Shown piece by piece: positions 1 through 7,125 of a stretch of DNA of 44,532 bases. The position numbers and the translations under genes are program-made. The first letter of the stretch is position 1; every line of letters starts with the position of its first letter. The notes under the pieces were generated by a model. That model was not told the origin of the DNA. It searched no databases and saw only the letters and a list, made by a program, of their open reading frames with translations. Source of the stretch: an uncultured Oscillospiraceae bacterium (lineage in GTDB: Bacteria > Bacillota > Clostridia > Oscillospirales > Oscillospiraceae); assembly GCA_944386975.1 (NCBI GenBank), contig CALXDC010000018.1, positions 1-44,532 of the forward strand. The letters are read 5' to 3'.

Positions 1-6
1 GGCCAT
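1..6 (-). CDS. Start of the next operon gene, cut by the window edge
   Basis: Only ATG GCC is visible on the minus strand at 6-1. It is preceded at about ten bases by a strong Shine-Dalgarno site (GGAGGT, plus-strand positions 16-21). This suggests that the minus-strand operon continues leftward. Nothing can be said about the product. Confidence 0.4.
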
Positions 7-75
7 CGGGCTATCACCTCCGGGCAAAACAAAAAGCGCCCAAGCCGTGCCACCCCGTTGGGGGTTGACATAGGC

Positions 76-276
76 TCAGGCGCTGGTCGCTGTGGACTCT
101 GGCTCAGGCGCAGGAATATTCACGATGGACTCCTGCCCGCAGCGTTTGCACTTCCGAGGCAGGTTTCGGACGGTGGTGTCGCTCTGGATCTTCAGCAGCT
201 TACCCTTTCCGCAGATCGGGCAGTAGACCCATCCGTCCTTTACGATCAGTTTAACATTTCTCTCGACGGTTTGCAA
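76..276 (-). CDS. Small cysteine-rich KTR-like zinc-ribbon protein
   Basis: This 66-residue protein has two CxxC knuckles (CPICG at about 19-23 and CKRCG at about 43-47) separated by a segment with a DTTVRNLP motif. This resembles the cysteine-rich KTR family found on Firmicutes mobile elements, although the KTR triplet itself is GKG here. The start is taken as TTG at 276 because AGGAGG lies nine bases upstream; no ATG gives a comparable site. It probably binds one zinc ion and may be a small nucleic-acid or protein adaptor. Its role is unknown. It is near the distal end of the element A minus-strand operon. Confidence 0.7.
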   Translation of the reverse strand: MQTVERNVKLIVKDGWVYCPICGKGKLLKIQSDTTVRNLPRKCKRCGQESIVNIPAPEPESTATSA

Positions 277-356
277 TCCCCAAATCCTCCTTTTGCGGCG
301 TGTGTACGAAAAGACACTATATTTCAAGATTGACGCGCGTGCGCGCGCGACTGATT

Positions 357-1085
357 CTAAAGCAAAGAACCGTTCTTCGGTTTGATATACTCTCCGTAAT
401 AATAAGCGCCGAAATCGTTGGTCACATTCCCGCGCCGGGCCCACATCACATGGTCCGGGATTTCGATGGCCCCGCTGGCCTCTTCCCACCGCACCGGCGG
501 CGGCAGCTTGGCCCGGAGGGAGCGGCTGCAGCTCCACGGATGGCGGCCAATGGGGATGATCACACCGTCGGTCCGCTCCTTGGTGAGATATCTGGCCAGC
601 CGTCGGTATCCGCCCTCCCTGCGGAGCACCGGCTCGTCCTCCACGTCGCCGTACTTCCAGAGATGCCGCACCTCCGCCGGAGAGAAGTCATCGTCGGACA
701 GCACCACATGGATGTGATAGCGGTGATCACCATGGAGTCCCTCAATGGCATAGATCCAGTCGTATGGCCGGAGATCCCGCCACCGCAGGGATTTGGCCTG
801 ATAGGCCCTCAGACATCGGCGGACCCCCACGAAGTTGGGAGGCAGCCAAAGGCTGTCAAAGGTCAGCGTATAATGACTGCCGCGAAAACCATACAAGGCG
901 AGGCACAGCTCCAACAGGTCCGTAGGAGACCGGCATACTGCGGTCCTCTGGGACTTGATGATCTGCAGCTTATCCCGCCGGTCCTCCGGAGAGTCTGTGC
1001 GGGAGAGGCGGGGGCGCAGGGCCCGGCACTCCTTCACCAGCGGCCCTGCCTCCTGCCGCACACAGATCCACCGGGCCTCACCCAT
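357..1085 (-). CDS. HUH-endonuclease, rolling-circle Rep-like protein
   Basis: The 242-residue product shows the three motifs of rolling-circle Rep proteins in order: a YTLTFD strand at 72-77 (motif I), HIH at 124-126 inside a hydrophobic strand (motif II, metal-binding HUH) and YLTK at 166-169 (motif III, YxxK, with Tyr166 as the likely nucleophile). Such enzymes nick one DNA strand and stay covalently attached to the 5' end. Related proteins are annotated as replication-associated proteins in Firmicutes phages. The ATG overlaps the last eight bases of the preceding gene, so translation is probably coupled. A nicking or transposase-like role instead of replication is possible. Confidence 0.72.
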   Translation of the reverse strand: MGEARWICVRQEAGPLVKECRALRPRLSRTDSPEDRRDKLQIIKSQRTAVCRSPTDLLELCLALYGFRGSHYTLTFDSLWLPPNFVGVRRCLRAYQAKSLRWRDLRPYDWIYAIEGLHGDHRYHIHVVLSDDDFSPAEVRHLWKYGDVEDEPVLRREGGYRRLARYLTKERTDGVIIPIGRHPWSCSRSLRAKLPPPVRWEEASGAIEIPDHVMWARRGNVTNDFGAYYYGEYIKPKNGSLL

Positions 1086-1548
1086 GGGCCTCCCCCTCTG
1101 CAGCCTGCTTTGTCATGTCCGTCTCCTCCTTGTCCAGTTTGTCCAAGGCCCGGGCCACTGCCGCCCACTGGGCGTCCTCCAGGGCGTCGGCGTTGGAGAT
1201 CACTCGGCGGAGCACGTCGGCGGTAACGTCCCTCCGGCGGGCCGCCTTGGCCACCGCCTCCAGGCAGCCCAGGCCATGGGTTTTACGATAGGACAAAAGG
1301 CGGGCGTGGGTTGCCTGCTTCCGTGCAACATTTTCACTTTTCGGCCGTTTGGTTTTTTCTGTCGGCTCCTGAGGAGCCACCTCCGCCAGGCCGGGCAGCT
1401 GCTCAATGGTCCAGGTGTAAGCGGCAGGGATCACCCACACGCCGCTGGAGACGGCCCGGATGGTGGCCAGCCGGATGGCCTCCGCCTGCTCCGCCGTACA
1501 GGACGGCACCCGCACCACCAGAACCTCCCTCAGATCTTGTTGATCCAT
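1078..1548 (-). CDS. Hypothetical phage-type protein, 156 residues
   Basis: I do not recognise this family. The start is ATG at 1548, with AGGAGGG six bases upstream. The N-terminal half (about 1-55) has a strand/helix pattern with a tryptophan-rich hydrophobic patch. The middle is very basic (KTKRPKSENVARKQ) and the C-terminal third is helical and charged. The basic linker hints at DNA or RNA contact, but no known motif is seen. The end overlaps the Rep-like gene by eight bases and the start is one base from the stop of the preceding zinc-ribbon gene, so it is part of the same transcript. Confidence 0.7.
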   Translation of the reverse strand: MDQQDLREVLVVRVPSCTAEQAEAIRLATIRAVSSGVWVIPAAYTWTIEQLPGLAEVAPQEPTEKTKRPKSENVARKQATHARLLSYRKTHGLGCLEAVAKAARRRDVTADVLRRVISNADALEDAQWAAVARALDKLDKEETDMTKQAAEGEAHG

Positions 1549-1549
1549 C

Positions 1550-1789
1550 CTATCCCTCCTGTCTATGTTTCGGCCACCAGGGGCAATACTGCCGCTTGCA
1601 GGCCTGGCGGCAGGTCTCACAGTGCCGCTTTGCCTCAGATCTCCAGATCTTGGACACCCACGCATCCGCTGCCGCCCGCTCCCCCGGCACGGTCACGATC
1701 ACGCCGCAGTCAAGGCAGCGGTAGGTGGTGCGGCTGTCCCTTGTAAGCCCGATCATCTCCGCCCCGCAGCGGGGGCATTTAGCCCTCAT
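1550..1789 (-). CDS. Small double zinc-ribbon protein
   Basis: The 79-residue protein begins with a classical zinc ribbon, CPRCG at 5-9 paired with CLDCG at 25-29. It ends with a second cysteine cluster (CETCRQACKRQYC, about 57-69). ATG at 1789 is preferred because AAGGGG lies seven bases upstream; an ATG six bases earlier has no room for a ribosome site. It overlaps the end of the upstream 140-residue gene. Proteins of this kind are common in phage early regions, and no enzymatic role can be assigned. Confidence 0.65.
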   Translation of the reverse strand: MRAKCPRCGAEMIGLTRDSRTTYRCLDCGVIVTVPGERAAADAWVSKIWRSEAKRHCETCRQACKRQYCPWWPKHRQEG

Positions 1790-2201
1790 GGGCATTCCCC
1801 TTAGCGCCATAAGCGGCTCCGGCAAAAGCATAGGCCCGCCATGTGACGCCGTACAGGCTATAGGCGAGGTATTTATTCAGGCGCTCGGTAGTAGTGACGA
1901 AAAAGCCCGTATCCCCGGCCGCGCTCAGGATGGCCCAGAAGGCTCGGCCCAGCCTGGGCTCCTCGATCCACACCGGCTGCCCCACCACCTCCCGCAGCTG
2001 CTCCAGGGGCAGGGGCCCGTCGTCGGGGAGCCGCTTGATGATCTCCACCGCCTCGCTGCAGGCCTGGATCTCATGGTTAAGCGTTGACAGAACGACCGCC
2101 GTAAGCTCGGTATAGCTCCTGCGTTCGACGCACTTTCTCCAGTTGGTTTTCAAGCTGTCCAGGTGCATCTCCAGCACCTGGACGATCTCCTCGGTTTTCA
2201 T
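1779..2201 (-). CDS. Phage-type protein with LEQLRE..G.PVW motif (paralogue 1)
   Basis: The 140-residue protein has an amphipathic helical N-terminus and then the segment PLEQLREVVGQPVWIEE (about 65-81), which recurs in the 178-residue gene at 4109-4645. The same motif is common in small proteins of Clostridia prophages; the function is unknown. The start is ATG at 2201 with AAAGGAG upstream. The first 14 codons are nearly duplicated at 4068-4112 on the far side of the inverted three-gene cassette. The gene therefore appears to have been separated from its former upstream neighbour by that insertion. Confidence 0.7.
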   Translation of the reverse strand: MKTEEIVQVLEMHLDSLKTNWRKCVERRSYTELTAVVLSTLNHEIQACSEAVEIIKRLPDDGPLPLEQLREVVGQPVWIEEPRLGRAFWAILSAAGDTGFFVTTTERLNKYLAYSLYGVTWRAYAFAGAAYGAKGNAHEG

Positions 2202-2204
2202 TGC
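2160..2204. repeat. 45-bp direct repeat, copy 1
   Basis: This segment covers the start codon and first codons of the 140-residue gene. It matches 4071-4115 at 41 of 45 positions in the same orientation. The two copies flank the plus-strand cassette. Confidence 0.85.
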
Positions 2205-2269
2205 ATCGTCTCCTTTCCTTTTCGTTATTTTACATAAAATTCCTAATTGATTTTTGTTCGCCTATTTGG

Positions 2270-2305
2270 ATATACTCTATTGACGTATACGCTAATAGAG
2301 TATAT
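2270..2305. promoter_or_regulatory. 36-bp operator-like palindrome over the cassette promoter
   Basis: Perfect 12-bp inverted arms (ATATACTCTATT and AATAGAGTATAT) are separated by 12 bases that contain a central GTATAC. The palindrome spans from before the -35 box into the -10 box, the expected place for a repressor. The HTH protein at 2682-3005 is the natural candidate ligand. Confidence 0.75.
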
Positions 2306-2308
2306 AAT
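2280..2308 (+). promoter_or_regulatory. Consensus promoter of the three-gene cassette
   Basis: TTGACG (2280-2285), a 17-base spacer and TATAAT (2303-2308) lie 47 bases upstream of the first cassette gene. This is a near-perfect housekeeping sigma promoter. Confidence 0.85.
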
Positions 2309-2355
2309 AAAACCATCAAGAGAGGGGACCACCCCAGAAGCAGGAGGAAACCATT

Positions 2356-2685
2356 ATGAAGAGCATCAATACCCACGGCTTGACCATCAAAGGACTCAAA
2401 GCCGCCTGTGGCCGGACAATCAACTGGTGGCCCGGATCCGGCGGATATACCGAGGTGTTTTTTGACAGAGCCACCGGGGAGATCTGGACGGTGGATCAGG
2501 TTTCCCTCGGGATGAACACATGGACCCAGTACGACGATCCTGATGTCATCAAGGTCTGCAATGCGACCACTCACCTAACCATGCAGCAGCTGGCCGACCT
2601 GGTTTATCAGGCGGTCACAGCCCACCGGGAGATGGAAGAGTACTTTGCGTCCTTATGTGCGGAAAATAAGGAGGCGGCGGAATGA
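2356..2685 (+). CDS. Cassette gene 1, hypothetical protein of 109 residues
   Basis: I do not recognise the family. ATG at 2356 follows AGGAGG at good spacing. The N-terminal half is rich in aromatic and glycine residues (NWWPGSGGYTEVFFD, about 23-37) and looks like a beta sheet; the C-terminal half is helical and acidic. The stop overlaps the next start (ATGA). It is expressed from the strong cassette promoter, so it is probably made in the lysogen or early in induction unless repressed. A partner of the HTH protein is possible, for example as a toxin-antitoxin-like pair, but no toxin motif is visible. Confidence 0.7.
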   Translation: MKSINTHGLTIKGLKAACGRTINWWPGSGGYTEVFFDRATGEIWTVDQVSLGMNTWTQYDDPDVIKVCNATTHLTMQQLADLVYQAVTAHREMEEYFASLCAENKEAAE

Positions 2686-3005
2686 CAGACAAAGAGTTCT
2701 GCGTCCTCTTCGCCGAGGCGCTCAAAGACAAAAACAGAGAGGTCTTTGTGTCCGATTGGGTGATGTCCTCCATGTGGGGTGAGGACGCGGATCCCATCCG
2801 CATGGCAGAGATCTGCGGAGCGGTGTGGGATCTGGCCCACCTGTCCGTAGCGGACATACGGGCACACACCGGATTGACTCAAGCCGCCTTTGCCACCCGG
2901 TTTTGTATCCCCGTCCGGACTGTGCAAAACTGGGAGTCCCGCGGCGGGTGTCCGCATTACGTCCTTTTGATGATGGCGCGGTTGGCCGGGATAACGGACC
3001 TATGA
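2682..3005 (+). CDS. Cassette gene 2, HTH protein (XRE/HigA-like)
   Basis: The 107-residue protein has a C-terminal helix-turn-helix: IRAHTGLTQAAFATRF followed by a recognition helix around IPVRTVQNWE (about 60-85). It resembles HigA/MqsA-type antitoxins and phage repressors. The N-terminal half is helical and unassigned. It overlaps both neighbours by ATGA junctions, so the three genes are translationally coupled. It is the likely autoregulator of the cassette through the palindrome at 2270-2305 (inference). Confidence 0.75.
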   Translation: MTDKEFCVLFAEALKDKNREVFVSDWVMSSMWGEDADPIRMAEICGAVWDLAHLSVADIRAHTGLTQAAFATRFCIPVRTVQNWESRGGCPHYVLLMMARLAGITDL

Positions 3006-3997
3006 AAACCGCCGCGTCACCCATCCAGCCCGGGGATGTCTTTGGGGAGCTGACTGTCCTGGCCCCCGCTGGGATTCAGCTGAACGGATCCAACACGTGG
3101 ATCTGCAAATGCTCCTGCGGCGCTATCTGCAAGGTATCCGCCAGGGCACTGCGCAATGGGGGAAGGCGCTCCTGCGGCCACCTAAAGCGCACCGATAAAG
3201 CCGGAGTCCGCAGCGGGAGGCTCGTTGCCGTCAGGCAGATGGCCAAGCGGGAAAACGGGTTTGTCGTCTGGCTCTGCCGCTGCGACTGTGGCAACGTCGC
3301 CCTGCTCCTAAGCAGCAATGTGGGGAGCACAAAGTCCTGCGGATGCTTGCAGCGCGGCCGTGGGAAACCGGTCCGCGCACGCTGCCCGGCCTGCGGCGAT
3401 TTATTCGAAATCTCCTTGGACGGGAATCCTACCCCCCAGTTTTGCCCCTCCTGTGCGCCGAAGTATCGCGGGCAGACATGGCGGGTGTGCCCGATCTGCA
3501 AGACGCTGTTCCCCGCGCCGCCCAGTGACAAGACCGTGACCTGCTCCAAGGAGTGCTCTGCACAGTGGCGGCGGCTTACGCATGCCGGGGTGTCAAATCA
3601 CTGGAGCGATGAGGCCCGGGCCAAATGCTCCCAGCGGGGGCAGACCGACAACCTCAAGCTCGGCTCCCCTGCGGCGCAACGGTCTCCGGCGGCCGGCCGG
3701 TTTGAGACCAACCAGGAGGCCAAGGTATGGACCTTAATTGATCCGAGCGGAAACGAAATCGTAGTGCGCAATCTGAGAATGTGGGCCAGGGACCACACGG
3801 ACCTGTTCGGTAAGCCGCCGGGAGATCACTCAGCAAATCAAATTTCCGCCGGATTTGCGCAGATCGTCCAGACCATGCTGGGGAAGCGAAAGACCCCTGC
3901 CATGTCATACTTTGGCTGGACGCTGAAGTGCTTGCCCCAGGTCCCGGAACAGCCACCCTCCTCTTTGCCTCCATCCAAGAGGAGATCCAAGGGATAA
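3002..3997 (+). CDS. Cassette gene 3, multi-zinc-ribbon protein
   Basis: The 331-residue protein starts at the ATG in the ATGA overlap. Two tandem modules of the type G(D/R)xFGxLxV...CxCxCG...SCGxL occur at about 12-60 and 65-115. This module is common in Gram-positive phage proteins, often beside AP2 or HNH domains. At least two further CxxC zinc knuckles follow (about 125-185). The C-terminal part (about 240-315) contains WTLIDPSGNEIVVRNLRMW, which recalls a DNA-binding module of phage homing-endonuclease relatives (inference from memory). No HNH or GIY-YIG catalytic motif is present. A nucleic-acid-binding regulator or defence-type function is possible. Confidence 0.7.
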   Translation: MKTAASPIQPGDVFGELTVLAPAGIQLNGSNTWICKCSCGAICKVSARALRNGGRRSCGHLKRTDKAGVRSGRLVAVRQMAKRENGFVVWLCRCDCGNVALLLSSNVGSTKSCGCLQRGRGKPVRARCPACGDLFEISLDGNPTPQFCPSCAPKYRGQTWRVCPICKTLFPAPPSDKTVTCSKECSAQWRRLTHAGVSNHWSDEARAKCSQRGQTDNLKLGSPAAQRSPAAGRFETNQEAKVWTLIDPSGNEIVVRNLRMWARDHTDLFGKPPGDHSANQISAGFAQIVQTMLGKRKTPAMSYFGWTLKCLPQVPEQPPSSLPPSKRRSKG

Positions 3998-4035
3998 AGT
4001 CAAACGAAAGCGTGTAACAGGGCACTCCTTAACGG

Positions 4036-4062
4036 GCCGCCCCCATCCGGGGGGCGGCTTTT
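4036..4062 (+). terminator. Intrinsic terminator of the three-gene cassette
   Basis: GCCGCCCCC, a four-base loop and its complement are followed by TTTT. The orientation fits only the plus-strand cassette. Confidence 0.85.
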
Positions 4063-4067
4063 CTCGG

Positions 4068-4112
4068 TTACAGGTGCAGCTCCAGCACCTGGATGATGTC
4101 CTCGTTTTTCAT
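4068..4112 (-). pseudogene. Severed start of a second copy of the 140-residue gene
   Basis: ATG at 4112, with AGGAGG upstream, opens a 14-codon frame reading MKNEDIIQVLELHL and then stop. It matches the N-terminus of the gene at 2201 (MKTEEIVQVLEMHL). It overlaps the stop of the 178-residue gene by ATGA, the normal coupling in this operon. It looks like the original gene start, cut off when the plus-strand cassette came in. Confidence 0.75.
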
Positions 4113-4115
4113 TGC
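4071..4115. repeat. 45-bp direct repeat, copy 2
   Basis: It matches 2160-2204 at 41 of 45 positions in the same orientation and marks the other edge of the cassette. Confidence 0.85.
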
Positions 4116-4645
4116 TCCTCCTTCCTAGTGATCCGTCTTTCCAACTCGGCCCAGGCTTCCTCTGTCAGTGGACGGCCGCATTCTCCGCAAAATTTTTCAA
4201 AAAAAACCTTCCGCTGTTTCTCGCACAACTCGCACGGTTCCCACGTCTCCCGATCGATGCGGGCGGGAGGGTAGGCGTAGGCAAGCCAGCCGAGTTTATG
4301 AAGCCCGCCCTTTCCGTCTGGGTCTGGATAAGTCAACCCGTAAAGGTCTGGGTCTCTGTCTAAGATGTAGTCCTCCGCATCTTCAGATAGTTCCCAGTGC
4401 CCCCAGTATGGGGCCTCCGCAATCCACACCGGATGCCCATTCATCTCCCGCAGCTGCTCCAGGGTCAGCGGCTCCCCTCTGGAACAGCCGGTATTCCGCA
4501 GCGCATCCGCTCCCATCTTTCTCGCCTCACGCAGCGCCTTCACCAGGATTTCCTGCCATGCAAAACCGTGATAATATTGCAGTTCTTCCATCGCCGCAAG
4601 GTTCGTTTCAGGGTCAAGGAGCCGCGCGGCTTCTTCATTCGTCAT
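4109..4645 (-). CDS. Phage-type protein with LEQLRE..G.PVW motif and zinc knuckles (paralogue 2)
   Basis: This 178-residue protein shares LTLEQLREMNGHPVWI (about 61-76) with the gene at 1779-2201. It adds a C-terminal zinc ribbon, CELC at about 138-141 and CGECG at about 153-157. It is acidic and tryptophan-rich between those parts. Such proteins recur in Clostridia prophage early operons without a known role. It overlaps the upstream ASCH-like gene by 11 bases and the severed frame downstream by four. Confidence 0.72.
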   Translation of the reverse strand: MTNEEAARLLDPETNLAAMEELQYYHGFAWQEILVKALREARKMGADALRNTGCSRGEPLTLEQLREMNGHPVWIAEAPYWGHWELSEDAEDYILDRDPDLYGLTYPDPDGKGGLHKLGWLAYAYPPARIDRETWEPCELCEKQRKVFFEKFCGECGRPLTEEAWAELERRITRKEEQ

Positions 4646-5234
4646 GGGTAGTCTCCTCCCTGCTGATCCGCTCGAACGCGATCACCCATACCCAGGGGTT
4701 TGCCTCCCAGCCGTAGGTGGGCAGGTCTGCCGGCTTGATGGTGTGGTTCCAGGTCTGATGCCACCGGTCCCAAGTCTTTTCGTACTCGTCTGTCTCTTTG
4801 ATTCCCTCCATGAGTACGTCGGCCAGGGTCATGTCCCGCAGCCGCTCCACCCGCACCCCGGTGACCCGCAGGAAGATTCTGGCGGCATCCCTGGGCATGT
4901 GGTAGGGGGAACGCCATTTATCCTCTGGCTCCGCCCCGTCGGCCTTGTACCGATAGGTTTTGCTTGTCCCTCTAAGGGGTTCCGGGATCGGCAGGCAGTT
5001 CCAGGTTTCCCGTACCCACAAGATATCGCCACGGTCGCAGGGCGGATATACCGCATGTATTCCACCTGCACAAGAGTGACATATAGCACACAGACGCCCA
5101 TTGCTATCCCGATACATTCCTCTTACTGCAGCATAATCGGGTTCTGGCTGAGGCTTAACCGCCCGCCGGGTGACAGTCTTCCGGCCATCCAGAAGGGCCC
5201 TCACGTTTTCTGTGTTAAACAGGATCGGTTTCAA
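4635..5234 (-). CDS. ASCH/PUA-like domain phage protein
   Basis: The 199-residue protein opens with MKPILFNTENVRALLDGRKT, followed by VTRR and then a conserved DILWVRETW (about 70-78). This is the layout of the ASCH-like proteins often labelled phage morphogenesis proteins. ASCH domains belong to the PUA superfold and are thought to bind RNA or modified nucleotides. The start is TTG at 5234, supported by GGAGG nine bases upstream and by the typical family N-terminus. A cluster of cysteines at about 52-55 may bind metal. Confidence 0.72.
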   Translation of the reverse strand: MKPILFNTENVRALLDGRKTVTRRAVKPQPEPDYAAVRGMYRDSNGRLCAICHSCAGGIHAVYPPCDRGDILWVRETWNCLPIPEPLRGTSKTYRYKADGAEPEDKWRSPYHMPRDAARIFLRVTGVRVERLRDMTLADVLMEGIKETDEYEKTWDRWHQTWNHTIKPADLPTYGWEANPWVWVIAFERISREETTHDE

Positions 5235-5251
5235 CTATGCTTACCTCCTCC

Positions 5252-7108
5252 TCACGCCGGGCGGGCCTCTCTGCCCTTCTTCCCAGCGGCCGTCAGTTTC
5301 TGCTCCGACTCGCCGCGCCTGGCCGCGCACCACGGCGTCAGCACCTCCCGCTCCCAGCGGTCGCAGAAGTCCCGCACCTTCTTTGGAATCGAATGGGAGT
5401 ACTGCTTACGCTCCCCATGGTGCTCATTGCCATAGCCGTGGAGCTGGATCTCCTTGGGCAGCTTCCCCCGCATGTCGATCTGGAGAGTGTAATAGCTCCG
5501 TTCCGGCCGACGATACTTCCGGACGAAAAAGACCGGTTTGCCCGAGCAATGGTCATGCCCGTAGGTCCCCACACAGTGCCGCAAGACCTTCCCCTCCGTC
5601 ACAAGATCCTCTTCCGCCTGGGGGATCACGACGCACAGTTCTCCATCCGTCCATGCCAGATCCCGATACAGGTGAGCAGTCCTGTTGAAGTCCACCCGAT
5701 AGGAGGACTTGCCCCTGACGCCCCAGAACTCCGCCAGCCGCTCATGGGCCGCCATCAGATCCCGGGGCCACAGGGTCTCCGTCGTCTCCGCCATCTCCGC
5801 GGAGCGCAGCATCTTCCGGTAGTCGATGAGGTACTGCACACCGCCGGCCAGCATCTTCTGCCGCTCCAGGTACCGCACCACCCGCACCGGCGTCAGGTCC
5901 TCCCATCCGGCGGCCACCATCTCCAGCAGCTGCCCCACCGCCTCACTGCCCACCTTCCTCCTGCAGGCGGCAAACGTGTCGGCATCCCCACCGGGGATCT
6001 GGAACCGGTACCGGCTCCAAATCTTCAGATCATAGCCGGACCACCCCTGCCGGGAGATCTCCCGGAATGCCTCTTTGTCCATCCCCAGCATCCGGTGGGG
6101 CTTCATCTGCCGCCAGTCCACCCAGGTGATGGGCGGCGTGTCGTTGAGATCCCGCAGGGAGGTAGCGTTGTCCAGCTGGTCGTCAATGGCGTCCACCACC
6201 GCCCGGGCAAAGCCCTGCCGCATGAGGTTCTCCACCTGAGGGAACCGCTGCCACACATGGAGATAAGCCCCCGGCCAGCATCCATGGGCCCCGATGTACT
6301 GCTCCAGGCCGGTCTTCTCCCCGGTGTGACCCTCCAGCTCCGGGCCATAGGCAAAGGTCCAGCCCCCGATCTTCCGGTTGTTCTCCGCCTCCCAGGAGTA
6401 GTAAGGCATCTGCATGGGGTCCCGGGTGCGGGCACATGGGAGCCACTCCACCTCCCGCACCTCACAGCCCGTCCGCCTGGCCCGGAAACGCCGGAGCTTT
6501 CCGTCCGTGTCGATCAGGAGGGCGGCATGGGGCAGGAACTGGACGGTATCGTGACCGGTACTGTCGATATGCTGCTGCACCAGCCAGTACATAAGGACGG
6601 TGTACCGCTCCACATTGACCACCTCCGCCTGGAGGACCTGATAGGTCCTCCCCTTCCGCAGCTCCGCTTTCTGTACCAGTTCCACGATGCTCCAGCAGTA
6701 GGGACACTGGACCGTTTCGCCGTCAAAGATCTCCAGGGCGTCCTCCCCCGGCTCCGCGTACCCGGTGTAGGTCTGCCCATCCGGCCCCTCCGCCAGGACG
6801 ATGCCCCGGCTGCCGTTCTTGCTGGTATAGCCGGCGATGAATGTCTCCTCGCACTGGGAACAGGTGCAGAGAGCGCCCCAGCGATGCCGCGCCGTCCGCG
6901 CCCGGCGCTCCCAGTCCTCCGGGTACATGGTCTGTTGGATCTCCTCCTGGATCACCACCGCCTCCCGCCGGAACAGGAGGAGGTGTGGGGCCAGCTCTTC
7001 CTCGCCATAGATCGAGCTCATTACATACTGGACCAAATCGCCGCAGGGCTGTTTGGGGAGCAGAGATGCCACATCCTTCCATGCGTCGTTTTTCTTGTTT
7101 TTGGCCAT
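5252..7108 (-). CDS. PcfJ-like protein
   Basis: The 618-residue protein carries the PcfJ signature near its C-terminus: LRHCVGTYG, then FFVRKYRRPERSYYTLQI and GYGNE (about 530-590). PcfJ-like proteins are encoded on conjugative plasmids such as pCF10 and on many Firmicutes phages and ICEs, usually beside a PcfK-like gene as here; their biochemical role is not settled. The N-terminal part has a CxxC pair (CTCSQC at about 81-86, with CPYC at about 134-137) that may form a zinc site. ATG at 7108 has GGAGG-type ribosome binding upstream. Confidence 0.85.
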   Translation of the reverse strand: MAKNKKNDAWKDVASLLPKQPCGDLVQYVMSSIYGEEELAPHLLLFRREAVVIQEEIQQTMYPEDWERRARTARHRWGALCTCSQCEETFIAGYTSKNGSRGIVLAEGPDGQTYTGYAEPGEDALEIFDGETVQCPYCWSIVELVQKAELRKGRTYQVLQAEVVNVERYTVLMYWLVQQHIDSTGHDTVQFLPHAALLIDTDGKLRRFRARRTGCEVREVEWLPCARTRDPMQMPYYSWEAENNRKIGGWTFAYGPELEGHTGEKTGLEQYIGAHGCWPGAYLHVWQRFPQVENLMRQGFARAVVDAIDDQLDNATSLRDLNDTPPITWVDWRQMKPHRMLGMDKEAFREISRQGWSGYDLKIWSRYRFQIPGGDADTFAACRRKVGSEAVGQLLEMVAAGWEDLTPVRVVRYLERQKMLAGGVQYLIDYRKMLRSAEMAETTETLWPRDLMAAHERLAEFWGVRGKSSYRVDFNRTAHLYRDLAWTDGELCVVIPQAEEDLVTEGKVLRHCVGTYGHDHCSGKPVFFVRKYRRPERSYYTLQIDMRGKLPKEIQLHGYGNEHHGERKQYSHSIPKKVRDFCDRWEREVLTPWCAARRGESEQKLTAAGKKGREARPA

Positions 7109-7125
7109 CGTTCACCCCTCCTCCG

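Larger units (their letters stand above)
2205..4070 (+). mobile_element. Moron-like cassette of three plus-strand genes inside a minus-strand operon
   Basis: Three overlapping plus-strand genes with their own consensus promoter (2280-2308), operator-like palindrome (2270-2305) and intrinsic terminator (4036-4062) interrupt an otherwise continuous minus-strand operon. The segment lies between 45-bp direct repeats. This is the layout of a phage moron, an independently expressed cargo unit. No transposase is present, so acquisition was probably by recombination at the repeated gene start. Confidence 0.7.

Noticed and set aside
4036-4062. Terminator for the minus-strand operon
   Set aside because: The T run follows the hairpin only on the plus strand, so it belongs to the three-gene cassette.
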